A stretch of 49,120 nt of DNA, from contig CAIKAS010000047.1 of NCBI GenBank assembly GCA_903825445.1, forward strand, positions 1 to 49,120, read 5' to 3'. The translations under genes were made by a program, and so were the position numbers. Of this stretch, positions 34,319-41,841 are shown one piece after another. This stretch comes from an uncultured Acidobacteriia bacterium (GTDB taxonomy: Bacteria; Acidobacteriota; Terriglobia; Bryobacterales; Bryobacteraceae). The number at the start of each line of letters is the position of its first letter. Position 1 is the first letter of the stretch. Below the pieces are notes generated by a model. It ran no database searches. It worked only from the letters and a program-made list of their open reading frames with translations, and was not told the origin of the DNA.

Positions 34319-35493
34319 GTTTCGGCTTGTGCTTTCACGGTAACCGAATCGCTCAAATCGCCTGCGACCAAAGTGGCTGTCACTAGTCCAGGCTGGCAAT
34401 CGACCGCATACCAGCCTGTACGCACCGCCGCCCGGTCCAGATGAATCGGATTCAGGGAGCCACTGCCATTTTCCATGACGAGCGTGGCTTCCGGCTGCCC
34501 GCGCAGAGCGTCTGCGTTCCACAGGAAGGTAGCCCGGCCCGTCCAGTCTGAACCGCCAATCAGCGCTATGGGTGAACGCGGCATCCATACCGGTCGCGTC
34601 AGGACTATCGCCAGTGCGATTATTGCCAGCAGGACTCCTGCCACCGCCAGACGGAGCGGCCAGGGACCCGGCTGGCCAACCACGACCACTAACTGTTTCT
34701 CGTCAGGGGTACCAAATAGATTCTCACTGCCCGGTATTGACACCGGAATCGGGATCGAAATGGGGATCTCCACCGGAGTCACCGAAGGTGGGTCTGTTAC
34801 ACTCTCCTTCTTGCCCACCGTAGGGTTCAGTCTCTTGACGGGAGCGGAGGGCAGCGCAGCAGGCACCGAAGGCGACAATTTGACCGGAACTGTTGCATCG
34901 ACGGTGTCTGTCGTCGCCACTGGTGACATTTCCTCAGGCTTGGGTACCTCGAACGCCTTCAACTCCTGCCAGGCTAGTTCCCGTGGAACCCCAAGCACCA
35001 CACGACGCTTTGCTTTCCCGGCACGCGCGCTTTCACGGAATCCAAATACGGCTGTGGTCGCGCGAATCCCGCTTGGCTGAATGAGCAGAACCAGTTGTCG
35101 CGCCTTCGGACAAAGTGTGACAAACAAAACATGGTCGCGATCCGTCATCACCAGTTCGCCGCTGGTCTTTGAGCAATACCAACCAACTACGTCATGCCCC
35201 TGCCTGTCGTGGGCACCCTCCTCCTCCTCGGTCCCGAGCGCCGCCCCTATTTCTTCCGGCGTCAGCGAGAATGCCGGCCCGGTCGAATGAGAACACTCAA
35301 TCGCGACAGTGTTCAGAATCTCGATCCGGTCCGGTGTCTACCTGCCCAGCAACAAGCCACCCACCCCAAGGCCAATACGCGGCAGTGCCAGCAATCCATC
35401 CACGGCCGCAATCTCAAGGCCCGTCAGAACGCCCGGAGCGCAAACAATCCTGACCGGTAGTGTCTCATCGGGCCATTGGATGCAAGGGTTCAT
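34288..35493 (-). pseudogene. MPN/JAB-like domain membrane protein interrupted by an in-frame TAG
   Basis: From ATG complementary to 35491-35493 the frame reads LPVRIVCAPGVLTGLEIAAV and GLGVGGLLLGR, meets TAG (35338-35340), and goes on without shift as TPDRIEILNTVAIECSHSTG, VVGWYCSKTSGELVMTDRDH and KARQLVLLIQPSG. This order (GGLLLG, beta strand, VVGWY-x-S-x3-S...D, LVLL) matches an MPN/JAB fold. The metal-binding HxH is CSK here, so it is non-catalytic. After a Pro-rich linker come one membrane helix (LRLAVAGVLLAIIALAIVLT) and an outer domain of about 85 residues. The downstream part alone is open from GTG 35149-35151. The stop could be a mutation, an error or readthrough. Function unknown. 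Confidence 0.6.
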
Positions 35494-35558
35494 AGGCGAT
35501 TCGGCAGTGACTCGGCGCGGAGCCCGGCATTATTCCGTCAAACGGGTTTAGTCCAGAC

Positions 35559-35564
35559 TATAAT
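35559..35564 (+). promoter_or_regulatory. Perfect -10 box of a leaderless GAF-gene transcript
   Basis: TATAAT ends 6 bases before the GTG at 35571. There is no Shine-Dalgarno site, so a leaderless mRNA is likely. The -35 region is poor (CCGTCA near 35535-35540). Confidence 0.5.
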
Positions 35565-35570
35565 GAAACC

Positions 35571-36185
35571 GTGTCGAAGGCAAAGAATGTTGAAGAACGG
35601 CTGGAGCGGATTGAGCAGCAGCTGCGTCTCTTTCAGCGAGTGAGCCGATTTATGGTCCGGGAAATGAGCCTGCATGAGGTCCTGCAGGGCATCGTAGCAT
35701 TGGTGGTTGAATTCACCCAGTGCGACTCCTGCCTTGTGTATCTGTGCGATGGCGATGATCTGGTTCTTTGCGCTTCCAACACACATCACGAAGCCGAGAT
35801 CGGCAAAGTTCGGTTGAAGCTGAACGAGGGCCTCACCGGTTGGGTGGCTCGGGAACGGCGGTTGCTCGCCATCTCACGCGAGGCATATAAAGACCCCAGA
35901 TTCAAATATTTCGGCGAGCTTCCTGAAGATGCTTTCGAGGCCTTCCTCTCAGCCCCAGTGATCGCGCGCAACCGCGTGGTCGGCGTTATCAACGTCCAGC
36001 ATCGCTCTGCACACCAACACACGGGCGGCGAAATGGAAGTGCTGACAACTCTGGGCGAACAGGTGGGCTGCGCCCTTGCCCTCGCCCGCATGTCGCCAGA
36101 AGCAATGGAGTCTGTCCGGCACGCCGAACTGGTTCTGGCGGCGGGTCCTATCCGTCCGCAGGCCCAGGTCCGCGCGGGCGGCTAA
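35571..36185 (+). CDS. GAF-domain protein
   Basis: The 204-residue cytosolic protein has an N-terminal helical segment (VEERLERIEQQLRLFQRVSR) and a GAF domain (about 35-175). Features are LHEVLQGIVALVVEFTQCDS, LVYLCDGDDLVLCASNTHH, LKLNEGLTGWVARERRLLAI and SAPVIARNRVVGVINVQHR. GAF domains bind small molecules such as cyclic nucleotides or sense redox state. No output domain is fused, so it may partner with another protein. Start is GTG 35571. The Ycf48-like gene begins 3 bases after its stop, so the two are co-transcribed. Confidence 0.88.
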   Translation: MSKAKNVEERLERIEQQLRLFQRVSRFMVREMSLHEVLQGIVALVVEFTQCDSCLVYLCDGDDLVLCASNTHHEAEIGKVRLKLNEGLTGWVARERRLLAISREAYKDPRFKYFGELPEDAFEAFLSAPVIARNRVVGVINVQHRSAHQHTGGEMEVLTTLGEQVGCALALARMSPEAMESVRHAELVLAAGPIRPQAQVRAGG

Positions 36186-36188
36186 ACC

Positions 36189-37310
36189 ATGCCATTCTTT
36201 CGTCATTCCGCAGTTATGGTGCTGGCTCTAACCGCCGGGTCGTTTTTCGCGATTCCTGCCTTTGCGGAAGAACATTGGGATATCCAGTACCGCTATCGCC
36301 AAACCGATAGCTCGCTGACCCTCAACGACCTCGTCTTCCCGGATGAGAAACACGGTGTCGCATGCGGCTTTGTGACAGACCGCAAGGATAAGGATCGCCC
36401 GGTCGCCCTGCTCACCTCCGATGGTGGAACTAACTGGACGGAGACGCAGCTTAAGGAAACCTGCCTGTCGATGTTCTTCCTGCCCGATGGCTCCGGCTGG
36501 ATGGTGACCGATACCGGCATCTGGACCACCGAGGAAACCGGCCGCACCTGGATTAAACAAAAAACTTCGCCGGCGAACCTCCTGCGTGTTTGGTTCCTGG
36601 ACCGCCAGCACGGTTACGCCGCGGGCAGGCAAAAAAAGGTCTTTGAAACGAAGGACGCCGGCGTCACGTGGACTCCCCTTACCGTCGCCGACAACGCTCC
36701 TGGAGACCCGCTCTACACTACTTTTGGCGATATCGCTTTCGGCGGGTCCAACGGCATCATCTCGGGCTGGAACATTCCCCCGCGGCGTGGCGGGCCGGAC
36801 TGGATGGAACCCGATCGGGCACAGGCCGACAAGCAAGTCCCCCATGTGGCCATCCTGCTCGAGACAAAGACGGGCGGCGAGAAGTGGATTGCGGCCAATA
36901 CATCCCTGTTTGGCCAGATCACCCGCACCAGCCTGTCTCAGCGAAATACGGGACTTGGTTTGGTCGAATTCAAAGATCAATTCGACTACCCCAGTGAGGT
37001 CTACCGAATCGACCTGACCACGGGCAGCAATGAACTGGCGTTTCGGGCCAAGGATCGGGCGATTACCGATATTCGGCTGTTCTCCGATTCCCAGCGCGCT
37101 CTGCTGGTGGGTTACGAAACCAGCGGCCCCGTCTACCGCAGTCCAATCCCGGGCAAGCTCAAAGTGCTGACCAGCGACGATCTGGTGAAATGGACCGAAA
37201 TGCCGGTAGACTATCGGGCCGTGGCACACAGTGCGCTCATCGCGGGCCCCGATTCGAAGAATGTCTGGATCGCGACGGACACTGGCATGATCCTCAAACT
37301 CGTCCAGTAA
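36189..37310 (+). CDS. Ycf48/BNR-type beta-propeller exported protein
   Basis: The 373-residue protein starts with a signal peptide (VMVLALTAGSFFAIPAFA) and continues as a beta-propeller with BNR/Asp-box and Ycf48-like repeats. Examples are DLVFPDEKHGVACGF, LLTSDGGTNWTETQL, WTTEETGRTWIKQ, FLDRQHGYAAGRQKKVFETK, VWIATDTGMILK. Ycf48 assists photosystem II assembly, but relatives in non-phototrophs have unknown roles, so the name describes the fold only. It is coupled to the GAF gene. Confidence 0.85.
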   Translation: MPFFRHSAVMVLALTAGSFFAIPAFAEEHWDIQYRYRQTDSSLTLNDLVFPDEKHGVACGFVTDRKDKDRPVALLTSDGGTNWTETQLKETCLSMFFLPDGSGWMVTDTGIWTTEETGRTWIKQKTSPANLLRVWFLDRQHGYAAGRQKKVFETKDAGVTWTPLTVADNAPGDPLYTTFGDIAFGGSNGIISGWNIPPRRGGPDWMEPDRAQADKQVPHVAILLETKTGGEKWIAANTSLFGQITRTSLSQRNTGLGLVEFKDQFDYPSEVYRIDLTTGSNELAFRAKDRAITDIRLFSDSQRALLVGYETSGPVYRSPIPGKLKVLTSDDLVKWTEMPVDYRAVAHSALIAGPDSKNVWIATDTGMILKLVQ

Positions 37311-37332
37311 AAAAGTCTTGACTTCGCGCTCC

Positions 37333-37357
37333 ATTTAAATCACTATGTAGTTTAAAT
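37333..37357. promoter_or_regulatory. Nested inverted repeat over the PadR start: likely autoregulatory operator
   Basis: ATTTAAA (37333-37339) and TTTAAAT (37351-37357) form a perfect outer repeat. Inside, ACTA-TG-TAGT (37342-37351) is a second perfect repeat. The right arm overlaps the PadR ATG (37356). A TTGACT at 37318-37323 may be the -35, so a bound PadR dimer would block both transcription and the start codon. Confidence 0.6.
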
Positions 37358-37691
37358 GCCTGAAGCACAGCCATTGGGCGAGTTTGAGCACATCGTATTG
37401 CTGGCGATTCTGCGCCTCGGGGACGAGGCCTACGGTGTCACCATCCGCAATGAATTGCAGGAACGTACAGGCCGCGAACCGGCGCCAGGCGCGCTTTACA
37501 CGACCCTCGAACGGCTCGAAGAAAAAGGCCTGGTCTCGTCGCGACTGGGCGACCCCACCCCACAACGCGGCGGACGCGCCAAGAGATACGTGAAAGTGAC
37601 CGCAGTGGGGATGGAAGCCATCAATCACGCCCGCCACTGCTACCTGCGTCTATGGGAGGGCATGCCCTTCCCCGGAGTTGCATATGGATAA
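37356..37691 (+). CDS. PadR-family transcriptional regulator
   Basis: This 111-residue winged-helix repressor has the short PadR form: LGEFEHIVLLAILRLGDEAY, VTIRNELQERTGREPAPGAL, YTTLERLEEKGLVSSRLGD, GGRAKRYVKVTAVGMEAI. It probably controls the three membrane genes that follow, since its stop overlaps the first by 8 bases, and it probably represses itself through the palindrome over its start. PadR genes next to membrane or permease genes are very common in acidobacteria. The inducing ligand is unknown. Confidence 0.92.
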   Translation: MPEAQPLGEFEHIVLLAILRLGDEAYGVTIRNELQERTGREPAPGALYTTLERLEEKGLVSSRLGDPTPQRGGRAKRYVKVTAVGMEAINHARHCYLRLWEGMPFPGVAYG

Positions 37692-38295
37692 AGTGAACCG
37701 TTCGTGTCCGGACAGCTTTCGCATCGCCGAGTGGCTGCTTTCGCAGGTTGTCGCGTCGGAGCGTGCGGCTTCGACCGTGGGCGACCTGATGGAGGAGGTT
37801 CCCGCGCGCGGCCGTTTCTGGTTCTGGAGTTGCGTCGCTCGCACGGTGAGCTCCAGCGCCGTGAGGGATTTCAGAGCGATCCCGGTAGATAGCGCCGGAC
37901 TCGCGCTGCGAGCCATCCTCGTCAACCAGGCGCTTTGCATTCTCTTCATGCTTCCGTGCACCTACGTCGTTTTCCTCTTACCACTTTTTGCGGAAAACCT
38001 TCTGCACATCCCGCTTCCGCACCCGTCTCTCTCCTTCAACCTGGTGGGCGGTGCATGTTATTTGGCCTCTTCCTGCCTGACAGGTAAATGGATCGCACGC
38101 CGGAGTCCCGGTTCCGAGTTCACCGGATGCGTTACGTTCTGCGCTATACAGGCGACCCTGTTCGCGCTACTGGCAATGATGAGAATTCACGTCAATGGAA
38201 TGGACGTCTTCCCATTCAACGTGTTGGCCTACCTGTCTGTCTTCGCGGGCGCGCTGAAGACGCGCGGCCAATCCCTGCGGAGCCCTGTGTCTTGA
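37684..38295 (+). CDS. Tandem paralogous membrane protein 1 of 3 (PadR-linked)
   Basis: About 203 residues from ATG 37684. The N-terminal module (residues ~10-60: FRIAEWLLSQVVASERAAST, VGDLMEEVPARGRFWFWSCV) resembles the prefix domain that precedes acidobacterial orphan permeases. Hydrophobic helices follow at about 85-105, 125-145, 160-180 and 185-195. Shared with its two neighbours are AEW-LSQV, GDW/GDL-E, FWFW, TGKW-A-R-PG-E-TGC and AGALKTR. No permease core is attached, so the protein is a free-standing prefix plus a small membrane domain. Function unknown. Confidence 0.75.
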   Translation: MDKVNRSCPDSFRIAEWLLSQVVASERAASTVGDLMEEVPARGRFWFWSCVARTVSSSAVRDFRAIPVDSAGLALRAILVNQALCILFMLPCTYVVFLLPLFAENLLHIPLPHPSLSFNLVGGACYLASSCLTGKWIARRSPGSEFTGCVTFCAIQATLFALLAMMRIHVNGMDVFPFNVLAYLSVFAGALKTRGQSLRSPVS

Positions 38296-38930
38296 AAACC
38301 CGCGCCGCCGAATGGATTCTCAGTCAGGTGCTGCCGACGGAGAACGCCCGCGCCGCCATCGGCGACTGGTTGGAAGACACACCTAAACACGGTGATTTCT
38401 GGTTCTGGTGCTGTGTCATCCGAACCATCGTCGCTCGCATCGCGAGCGGCTTTTACGAAAATCCGTTCGGCCTCGTCGGGCTGGCCCTGCGGGCGATCGT
38501 GTTCAACCTGCTGATCTTCTGCCGGTGTTTTTTCCTGAACCTCATCGCGGCCGTTCCGTTGCTTATCCTGGCCGGATTTCTAATTCATTTCCGAGTTTTA
38601 TCGTCACCCCAGTTCGATTACGCTTTGCACCTCGGAGGTCGCCTGCTCAGCGATGCGTGTTTGTTGACTTGTGCCTACAAGACCGGCAAATGGGTTGCTA
38701 GCCGAACTCCCGGCCATGAACTCACCGGCTGCGCCACATTCCTCGTCGTCGAACCGCTTTTTTTCGGACTTCTTGCAGCAGCGGTGATGCACTTTTGGGG
38801 TACCCCGGCTTATGCTGACCAAGTCCTCATCCGGGCGGACCAGTTCCCCGTCGGACTTGCGGAAAACGTCGCAATCCTGGCGGGCGCGCTGAAGACGCGC
38901 AGTGGATCGCAGCGATGCACGCCATGCTGA
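38292..38930 (+). CDS. Tandem paralogous membrane protein 2 of 3
   Basis: The likely start is TTG 38292, which overlaps the preceding stop as TTGA. The frame is open from 38088 but its earlier part is a shadow of gene 1. The 212 residues read LKTRAAEWILSQVLPTENAR, AIGDWLEDTPKHGDFWFWCC, then hydrophobic helices and YKTGKWVASRTPGHELTGCA, ending with AENVAILAGALKTR. It is clearly paralogous to genes 1 and 3 by this order of motifs. Translation coupling suggests the three act together. Confidence 0.73.
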   Translation: MKTRAAEWILSQVLPTENARAAIGDWLEDTPKHGDFWFWCCVIRTIVARIASGFYENPFGLVGLALRAIVFNLLIFCRCFFLNLIAAVPLLILAGFLIHFRVLSSPQFDYALHLGGRLLSDACLLTCAYKTGKWVASRTPGHELTGCATFLVVEPLFFGLLAAAVMHFWGTPAYADQVLIRADQFPVGLAENVAILAGALKTRSGSQRCTPC

Positions 38931-39574
38931 AAACCCGGACCGCCCAGTGGATTCTCGCTCAAGTTCTGCCCGAGGAGAACGCGCGCGCCGCCATCGGCGA
39001 CTGGCTGGAGGACACGCCCACGCGCGGCGATTCCTGGTTCTGGGGCTGCGTGTTCGGGACTTTTGTTGCCACCGTCGGGAGACGTCTTGCGGAGAATCCT
39101 TTGGAAATGGCTCGCCTTGGGAGCTTGGGATTCGCGCGGAATTTCTTCATAGGTTTCACGCTTTGCGCGTTCCTCTTCTTTGCCTTGCTGCTTACTCAGC
39201 CTCACGTAGACATCCGTATTGCGCACTCCTGGCTGCTCATTAACACCGAAACAAACCCCTTGCGTCCACCTCAGTTTGAGCTTCGATGGGGAATCGAGAT
39301 GGCAATCTGGCTCATCTACGCGACGCGTCAGTTTCTTACAGGTCGCTGGCTGGCCCGTCGTGCACCCGGACGGGAAGTAGCCGCGTGCGTGTCCGTCGCT
39401 GCATTCGGTTGAATAACGGTCCTGGCCACGGTACTCTTCAGACTGGTCCGACCGGACAGTAGAAGGAGTTTCCAATCGGAAGCGTTTTTGATTGCTATTT
39501 CTAACGATCTGGTCCTGATCGCCGGCGCCCTCTGGATGCGTCATCGGTTCCGCCTATCCGCTGTCGTGGGATGA
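38924..39574 (+). pseudogene. Tandem paralogous membrane protein 3 of 3, interrupted by in-frame TGA
   Basis: From ATG 38924 (overlapping the preceding stop by 7 bases; ATG 38915 is also possible) the protein reads LKTRTAQWILAQVLPEENAR, AIGDWLEDTPTRGDSWFWGC and LTGRWLARRAPGREVAACVS, then meets TGA at 39410-39412. The same frame continues with TVLATVLFRLVRPDSRR and ISNDLVLIAGALWMRHR to a stop at 39572-39574. The continuation aligns with the paralogs' last helix and AGAL motif and restores a length of about 216 residues, so the TGA is a recent nonsense change, an error or a readthrough site. Confidence 0.68.
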
Positions 39575-39626
39575 TGAATCTTGTTCGGATTGGGCAAAAT
39601 CCGACTCCGCGTCCACCCCACCACCT

Positions 39627-40301
39627 ATGCCGGCCAGTGCGGTTTCCAGACTCCTCATCGACGGCCTTTCCATCGTCCTCGAAGATCTGCTGCTTGCCGG
39701 CGATAACGCCCTCGTCATCGCCATGGCAGTGCGAGGCCTTCCCCAGAGCCAACGCCGAGTCGCCTCCATATTCGGGGCCGCCGCCGCAGTCATCCTAAGG
39801 ATCGGCCTGACGGTTGTCGCATCGCGCCTTCTGGGCATCGAATTTCTCAAAATGGCCGGCGGCGCGCTGATCCTCTGGATCGCCGTCAAAGTCCTCACTG
39901 ACGCCGCCACGCATGCCGCTGATGTGCCTGCGCGTGGCAGCATGCTCCACGCCATCTGGTTGATCGTTTTCGCCGATATCACGATGTCCATCGACAACGT
40001 CCTCGCCATCGCGGGAACGGCGCACGGCAACGCGCTGCTGATCATATTTGGCCTTTGCGTCAGCATCCCGTTCGTGGTTTTCGCGAGTAATATGACGGCG
40101 AAGCTGATGGATCGCGTCCCCCTTCTCGTCTATCTGGGTGCGGCAGTTCTGGGTAAGGTGGGCGCGGAGATGATCCTGACCGATCCGTTCGTCGCCGGGG
40201 CACTGCACCCGTCACCGGCTATGACGTGGATCGCCGAGGGCATCACGATCGCCGCGATTCTCGTCGTTGGCCGTTATCTTTGCAGCCGAAAATGCGCGTA
40301 G
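39627..40301 (+). CDS. TerC-family membrane protein, YjbE type
   Basis: The 224-residue polytopic protein has the two TerC acidic motifs in symmetric repeats: LEDLLLAGDNALVIAMAVRG (about 18-37) and VFADITMSIDNVLAIAGTA (about 114-132), with other helices at ~45-65, 70-85, 140-160, 170-185 and 198-218. YjbE-type TerC proteins export metal ions, notably Mn2+, in known cases. No yybP-ykoY-like riboswitch could be recognised in the short upstream gap. It is followed by a terminator. Confidence 0.9.
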   Translation: MPASAVSRLLIDGLSIVLEDLLLAGDNALVIAMAVRGLPQSQRRVASIFGAAAAVILRIGLTVVASRLLGIEFLKMAGGALILWIAVKVLTDAATHAADVPARGSMLHAIWLIVFADITMSIDNVLAIAGTAHGNALLIIFGLCVSIPFVVFASNMTAKLMDRVPLLVYLGAAVLGKVGAEMILTDPFVAGALHPSPAMTWIAEGITIAAILVVGRYLCSRKCA

Positions 40302-40331
40302 TGCCATTCCGCAGGCGATTTCGGCTTTTTT
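40284..40331 (+). terminator. Intrinsic terminator of the terC gene
   Basis: AGCCGAAA (40284-40291) pairs with TTTCGGCT (40319-40326), followed by a run of T to 40331. The 27-base loop can form an inner TGCG/CGCA stem (40293-40296 / 40310-40313). The 5' arm overlaps the last terC codons. Confidence 0.65.
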
Positions 40332-40367
40332 CGTCACAAAACCGATTGTCCGTGCGTTGTACATAAT

Positions 40368-40931
40368 GTGGCACACGCCCGCACCGAGGTGTCGCAATCC
40401 GAACCGTGCGCCGATACGCCTGTGAGCGAGGCGTCGGGTAGCTTCGAGGCTGTCTTTGAATCGCACTACCCCCGCATCGCCAGGGTGATCGCGCGCGTGG
40501 TGGGCGACACTGCCTGCGCGGAGGAACTCGCGATGGAGGTCTTCTGGAAGTTCTGGCAGACCCCGGCCGCACAGGGAGAACTTGCGGGTGGCTGGCTCTG
40601 TCGGAGCGCCATTCACCTTGGCATCAGTGAATTGCGGCGGCGGGCCAGGCATGCACGCTATCAGCGGCTGGTTCGGCTCGCTGGCCAGTCCACGCCTGAG
40701 CAACTGCATGCGGCGGATGAGGAGCAGCGACAGGTCCGCGCGGTACTGGCTGCTATCCCGGCTCGCGACGCGGAGTTGCTTTTGCTTCGCAGTAACGATT
40801 TCACGTATGAACAACTTGCCAGCACGCTCGATTTGAACCCGGCCTCGGTCGGGACACTCATAGCCCGTGCGAGGCAAACTTTTCGAAAGGAGTTTACGAA
40901 ACGCTATGGCGAGCCACGAATGGGAAACTGA
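40368..40931 (+). CDS. ECF-type RNA polymerase sigma factor
   Basis: Up to 187 residues from GTG 40368. Sigma region 2 lies at ~27-65 (FEAVFESHYPRIARVIARVV, CAEELAMEVFWKFWQ) and region 4 at ~125-180 (AIPARDAELLLLRSND, YEQLASTLDLNPASVGTLIA). This two-domain form is typical of ECF sigma factors for envelope or stress responses. A CATAAT sits right on the chosen GTG, so a later start (GTG 40389 or 40422) is possible. Its last 26 bases overlap the membrane-anchored DsbA-like gene, the usual sigma/anti-sigma gene layout. Confidence 0.85.
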   Translation: MAHARTEVSQSEPCADTPVSEASGSFEAVFESHYPRIARVIARVVGDTACAEELAMEVFWKFWQTPAAQGELAGGWLCRSAIHLGISELRRRARHARYQRLVRLAGQSTPEQLHAADEEQRQVRAVLAAIPARDAELLLLRSNDFTYEQLASTLDLNPASVGTLIARARQTFRKEFTKRYGEPRMGN

Positions 40932-41829
40932 CGACCGTTGGGTGGAAGAGCGCCTCGCAACACTGGAACCGCATTCCGCGTGGGTTCCCTCCACCGCCGC
41001 CGCACTGTCGCGACTACAGCGGCGCCGCCGCAAACCCAGCGGCGCCGCCGTCCGCTGGGCGCTCACCGCGACCGCCGCGGCGTGCTTGATTGCGGTGATG
41101 CTGGTGATCCCCGCGTCCCGAGCCTGTGCCGAACAGCCCGGAGCGTGTGTGCAGCGGATCCTGCGGGGGATGCCGGTCACTGGTAACTCGCCAGCCGCCC
41201 CCAACGCGGCTACATTGACGAATGAACCCTCGACCCAGGCGGCGACTCCCCCGGTTCACCATGCCGTGGAGGCGCCACCGCCGCAACCGCCGCCGACGCC
41301 AGCCAGTTTCCAGAGCGTTGGCTCCGATTCCGCCCCCGTCACAGTCGAAATCTACCTGGACCTCGACTGCCCGCACTGCGAGACCTTCCTGCGCGAGGTG
41401 ATCCCGCCGCTGACTGACGCCTATATCGCTCCCGGCAGGGTGAAGCTGCTTTATCGAAACTTTCCACTCCCGACGCACCCCTACGCCATCCTTGCCGCAC
41501 GTTATGCCAACACCGCCGGGCATCTCGGGTACTTTGTGCCGACAATCCGACAGCTTCTGGCCACTCGTCAGCGCTGGGATCAGACAGGTGACATCGATAC
41601 CCCGCTGGCGCAAGTGCTTGCGCCCGAGACCATGGAAAATATTCGCTGCAACCTGGCACACGACTCTGCTGACAGCGATCTGGCGGCCGACATCGCCTCC
41701 GGACAAGCGGATCACCTGGACCGTACGCCCTTCGTCGTGGTTGTGGCAGATGGGCAAAGGCACCCTTTCACTGAAACGCTATCGTTTCAGTCGCTCAAAA
41801 ACCGATTGGACTCTATGGCACCCCACTAG
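40906..41829 (+). CDS. Membrane-anchored DsbA-like thiol oxidoreductase in anti-sigma position
   Basis: From ATG 40906 the protein has 307 residues. It has a ~48-residue cytoplasmic N-terminus (DDRWVEERLATLEPHSAWVP, then a basic SRLQRRRRKP), one membrane helix (~49-70) and a Pro/Thr-rich spacer. A thioredoxin-4/DsbA-like domain with DLDCPHCETF (CPHC at 155-158) follows (about 130-305), with LLYRNFPLPTHPYAILAARY and DRTPFVVVVADGQRHPF. The topology, cytoplasmic tail plus helix plus outer sensor domain, is that of an anti-sigma factor, and the gene overlaps the sigma gene by 26 bases. No classical zinc anti-sigma motif (HxxxCxxC) is present. The anti-sigma role is inference; the oxidoreductase fold is secure. 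Confidence 0.82.
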   Translation: MASHEWETDDRWVEERLATLEPHSAWVPSTAAALSRLQRRRRKPSGAAVRWALTATAAACLIAVMLVIPASRACAEQPGACVQRILRGMPVTGNSPAAPNAATLTNEPSTQAATPPVHHAVEAPPPQPPPTPASFQSVGSDSAPVTVEIYLDLDCPHCETFLREVIPPLTDAYIAPGRVKLLYRNFPLPTHPYAILAARYANTAGHLGYFVPTIRQLLATRQRWDQTGDIDTPLAQVLAPETMENIRCNLAHDSADSDLAADIASGQADHLDRTPFVVVVADGQRHPFTETLSFQSLKNRLDSMAPH

Positions 41830-41841
41830 CCATCGGTTAGA

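Noticed and set aside
38088..38930. 280-residue form of paralog 2
   Set aside because: The first 68 codons lie over paralog 1 in another frame and do not align with its homologs; TTG 38292 fits the family start and coupling.
39575..39626. Manganese (yybP-ykoY) riboswitch before terC
   Set aside because: Only about 50 bases are available and no paired-helix pattern of that riboswitch is visible.
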